This document shows positions 62,032 through 64,000 of a DNA stretch of 64,000 bases, piece by piece. This DNA comes from Serilophus lunatus (taxonomy: Eukaryota > Chordata > Aves > Passeriformes > Eurylaimidae): positions 1,694,496 to 1,758,495 of the forward strand of contig VXBA01004859.1 in NCBI GenBank assembly GCA_013399895.1. Direction: 5' to 3'. The translations under genes and the position numbers were made by a program. The notes under the pieces are model-generated. The model saw only the letters and a program-made list of their open reading frames with translations. It had not been told where the DNA came from and ran no database searches. How positions within the stretch are numbered: the first letter of the stretch is position 1; each line of letters begins with the position of its first letter.

Positions 62032-64000
62032 CTCAATTCTGCCTTCAGTTCATCTGCTCAGAGCTCTCTGACGTTCCAGACGAGCTGCATCACCTGGGGG
62101 CCTCGTGCCTCTGTGGTGATTCATCGTTTTCATCATTTTATAGATAAATAAGTATCAGGTTTTGCTCTGGGTTTTTTTAACACAGACTGAATTCAATGGG
62201 GGCAGCACTTTAATTTTCCTTCACCATGTTATTGCTTATGTTTAATAATCTAGTTTCCTGGCATCTCCACATGGACATCCTCATCCATAAGGAGTGTTGG
62301 TCCTTCTATTTATCCCTGAGAACATGATTGAAGCAGATGATCTTTTCTGAGGAGTACTGAGGTTCTTCCTGAGTGATTTTTTTGCAGAGATACTAATTTT
62401 ACAAGGATTTAGAACCTCAACAAATAACATAAATGGGAAGAACTGAACACTTATAAACAAAAACCAGACAGAAATATCCCTCTACATGACCTCAGATTTA
62501 CCACAACTACAACTCACAGCTACATTATCTTGCAAGAAAAACCCAAAAAAGCAACATCAGGCAAACACAAATAGTGTACAGCTTTTACACATAGTTCAAA
62601 ATTAAACAAGCTGCCAACTGAGACAAATCACAAGGCATCTTGACATAAGATTTAAAGTTTATAAAAATGAAGACAGGCAGAAAAAATATTCAGAACACAG
62701 CATATACTGCAGGCCAATGCTATGAGATTTATTACTCTTATCCTTCAAAACATTCTCTTTAAAACTACATTTTGCAGGCTGCATTTGAGTCTCCTCACAG
62801 CAAATGCCAAACCAGCAATTCCCCAGTCAGGTAGAAGTGTTTGTTTCCAGTATGTTAAAACTTGCTGGTGTTACTGGCACAGCTTCCCAAGGCAAGAAAA
62901 GACAGTACAGCAGATTTCTCCTTAGGAAAGGTGTCTATACAAAGCATTTGCCTCCGTTGCTTAGTTTCTCCTAATGGAAAAAACACACAGAATATAAATT
63001 ATGAGGGAATCTCATTGAACACAGAGTTTACTTATGGAGAAATCTGTAAGAACTTGGGAGTTCAGCAAACTGAGGTTTTTTCCTTCTCAGCAAGACTTCT
63101 AAAGCTCCTTGAAGTTCTGAACACTCAGGAGTGACTGAACCTCTGGTAGTGATTCCTTGTTTCTTGCCAAGAGCGACACTGTCCACTGCCTGCAAAGTGC
63201 AAACTGGTGAGGTAATGCACCAACCAGCCAGGGGACAGCAACTTCAGCAACCACTGCAGCAATCACAGACATGTACAGCTGACTCTGGGAACGCAAGGGG
63301 ACACAAAGGCAGCCACAGCTCCCAGTGGTTCTGCTCCCACCTCAGCCTACAGCTTCCACAGGCCTGGCTCCCAGTCCAACATCATCAGGTTTTATTAAGT
63401 TCTCAGCGAGGGACAAATGTGAGCAGATGAGAGAATGGAAAATGGAAGGATTATAAACAAGATTCTTCCCTGCACGTTGTGCCCTTGCAAGAAGAGGTTT
63501 GGCTCCCACAGTGGCTTTGTGATGCAGAGCAGCCCAAGCTCCCCTTCTCAGTGAGCTCTCCCTCAGGTACCTGCTCCTTCCAGACCCCAGACAGCAGCTT
63601 TCCCTCGTGCCCTGTACAAGCCACAGGCTCCAAGGTTCTTGCCCAACTCCCATTTGTGGTTTTTTGGGTTGGGGATTTTTACCTGCTGTGACAGGTAGGT
63701 CTCCACATCACTTCTCTTTCTTACCAAATACACATTTCCAGTCCTCCAGAGGATTCCACATGACACCTCCCTCTCTTCCCCCTTTTAAACAGGGCAGGAA
63801 ACCCAAGAAAAACAGAAGAGATCACACAAAGAATCTATAAGAAGCTTTAAACCACTGAACAATTATCCAGAAAGCTTTCTGATAATTCCCTCCATGTCTG
63901 ATGAAATGACAGCACGCAGTCACATTGTTGAAATGCAACAATTATAAACCAGACAGACACGACAACATAATGCTTCAAACAGCCTGCAAGGCTCAGAAAG

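Larger units (their letters stand above)
54617..64000 (-). other. MEF2A: MEF2A upstream region, probable 5' intron(s)
   Basis: No coding exon on either strand. MEF2A in other vertebrates has noncoding 5' exons and a distant promoter, so this is probably intron continuing past the window. Long open frames here (for example 57593-58189) begin at non-ATG codons and resemble no protein family. Notable items are two CpG-retaining blocks (55380-55830 and 61783-62031) and an A18 run at 60221-60238. Confidence 0.6.

Overview
The window is vertebrate nuclear DNA, most likely from a bird or another sauropsid. Both genes have vertebrate exon and intron structure. The only interspersed repeats I recognise are two 5'-truncated CR1 LINE fragments, and exon third positions are GC-rich against AT-rich introns. 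I cannot name the species. Two genes lie tail to tail, matching the vertebrate LYSMD4-MEF2A neighbourhood.

Plus strand, about 1-6115: LYSMD4, a small LysM-domain, single-pass membrane protein. It has two coding exons (989-1255 and 4228-4695, 244 aa), a 2972-bp intron and a 3'UTR ending at an AATAAA at 6091. Upstream is G-rich DNA with a ~20-bp minisatellite at the window edge.

Minus strand, about 54616 down to 6555: MEF2A, the MADS-box/MEF2 transcription factor. All coding exons can be placed from splice signals and reading phase: 54471-54418, 50238-50035, two alternative exons (33257-33126 alpha1 and 33060-32923 alpha2), 30093-29874, 29711-29652, 20125-19935, the 24-nt beta microexon 18373-18350, 14825-14699, 10497-10371 and 9948-9612. 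Phases close at every junction. The predicted isoforms are 491 aa (alpha1+beta), 493 (alpha2+beta), 483 (alpha1, no beta) and 485 (alpha2, no beta). A 3 kb AU-rich 3'UTR follows. The region from 54617 to 64000 holds no coding exon I can see and is probably intron between noncoding 5' exons, with two CpG-retaining blocks.

The most interesting content is the splicing regulation of MEF2A. The alternative alpha exons are separated by only 65 nt, and an RBFOX motif (UGCAUG) lies just downstream of alpha2. The beta microexon has a perfect MEF2 consensus 34 bp upstream. Other signals are a pair of MEF2 sites exactly 20 bp apart in the large intron, a GATA-motif cluster, a diverged internal duplication with no assigned family, a two-codon uORF in the 5'UTR, and loss of the long polyglutamine run known from mammalian MEF2A. 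I see no CRISPR array, prokaryotic gene, viral gene or tRNA/rRNA gene.
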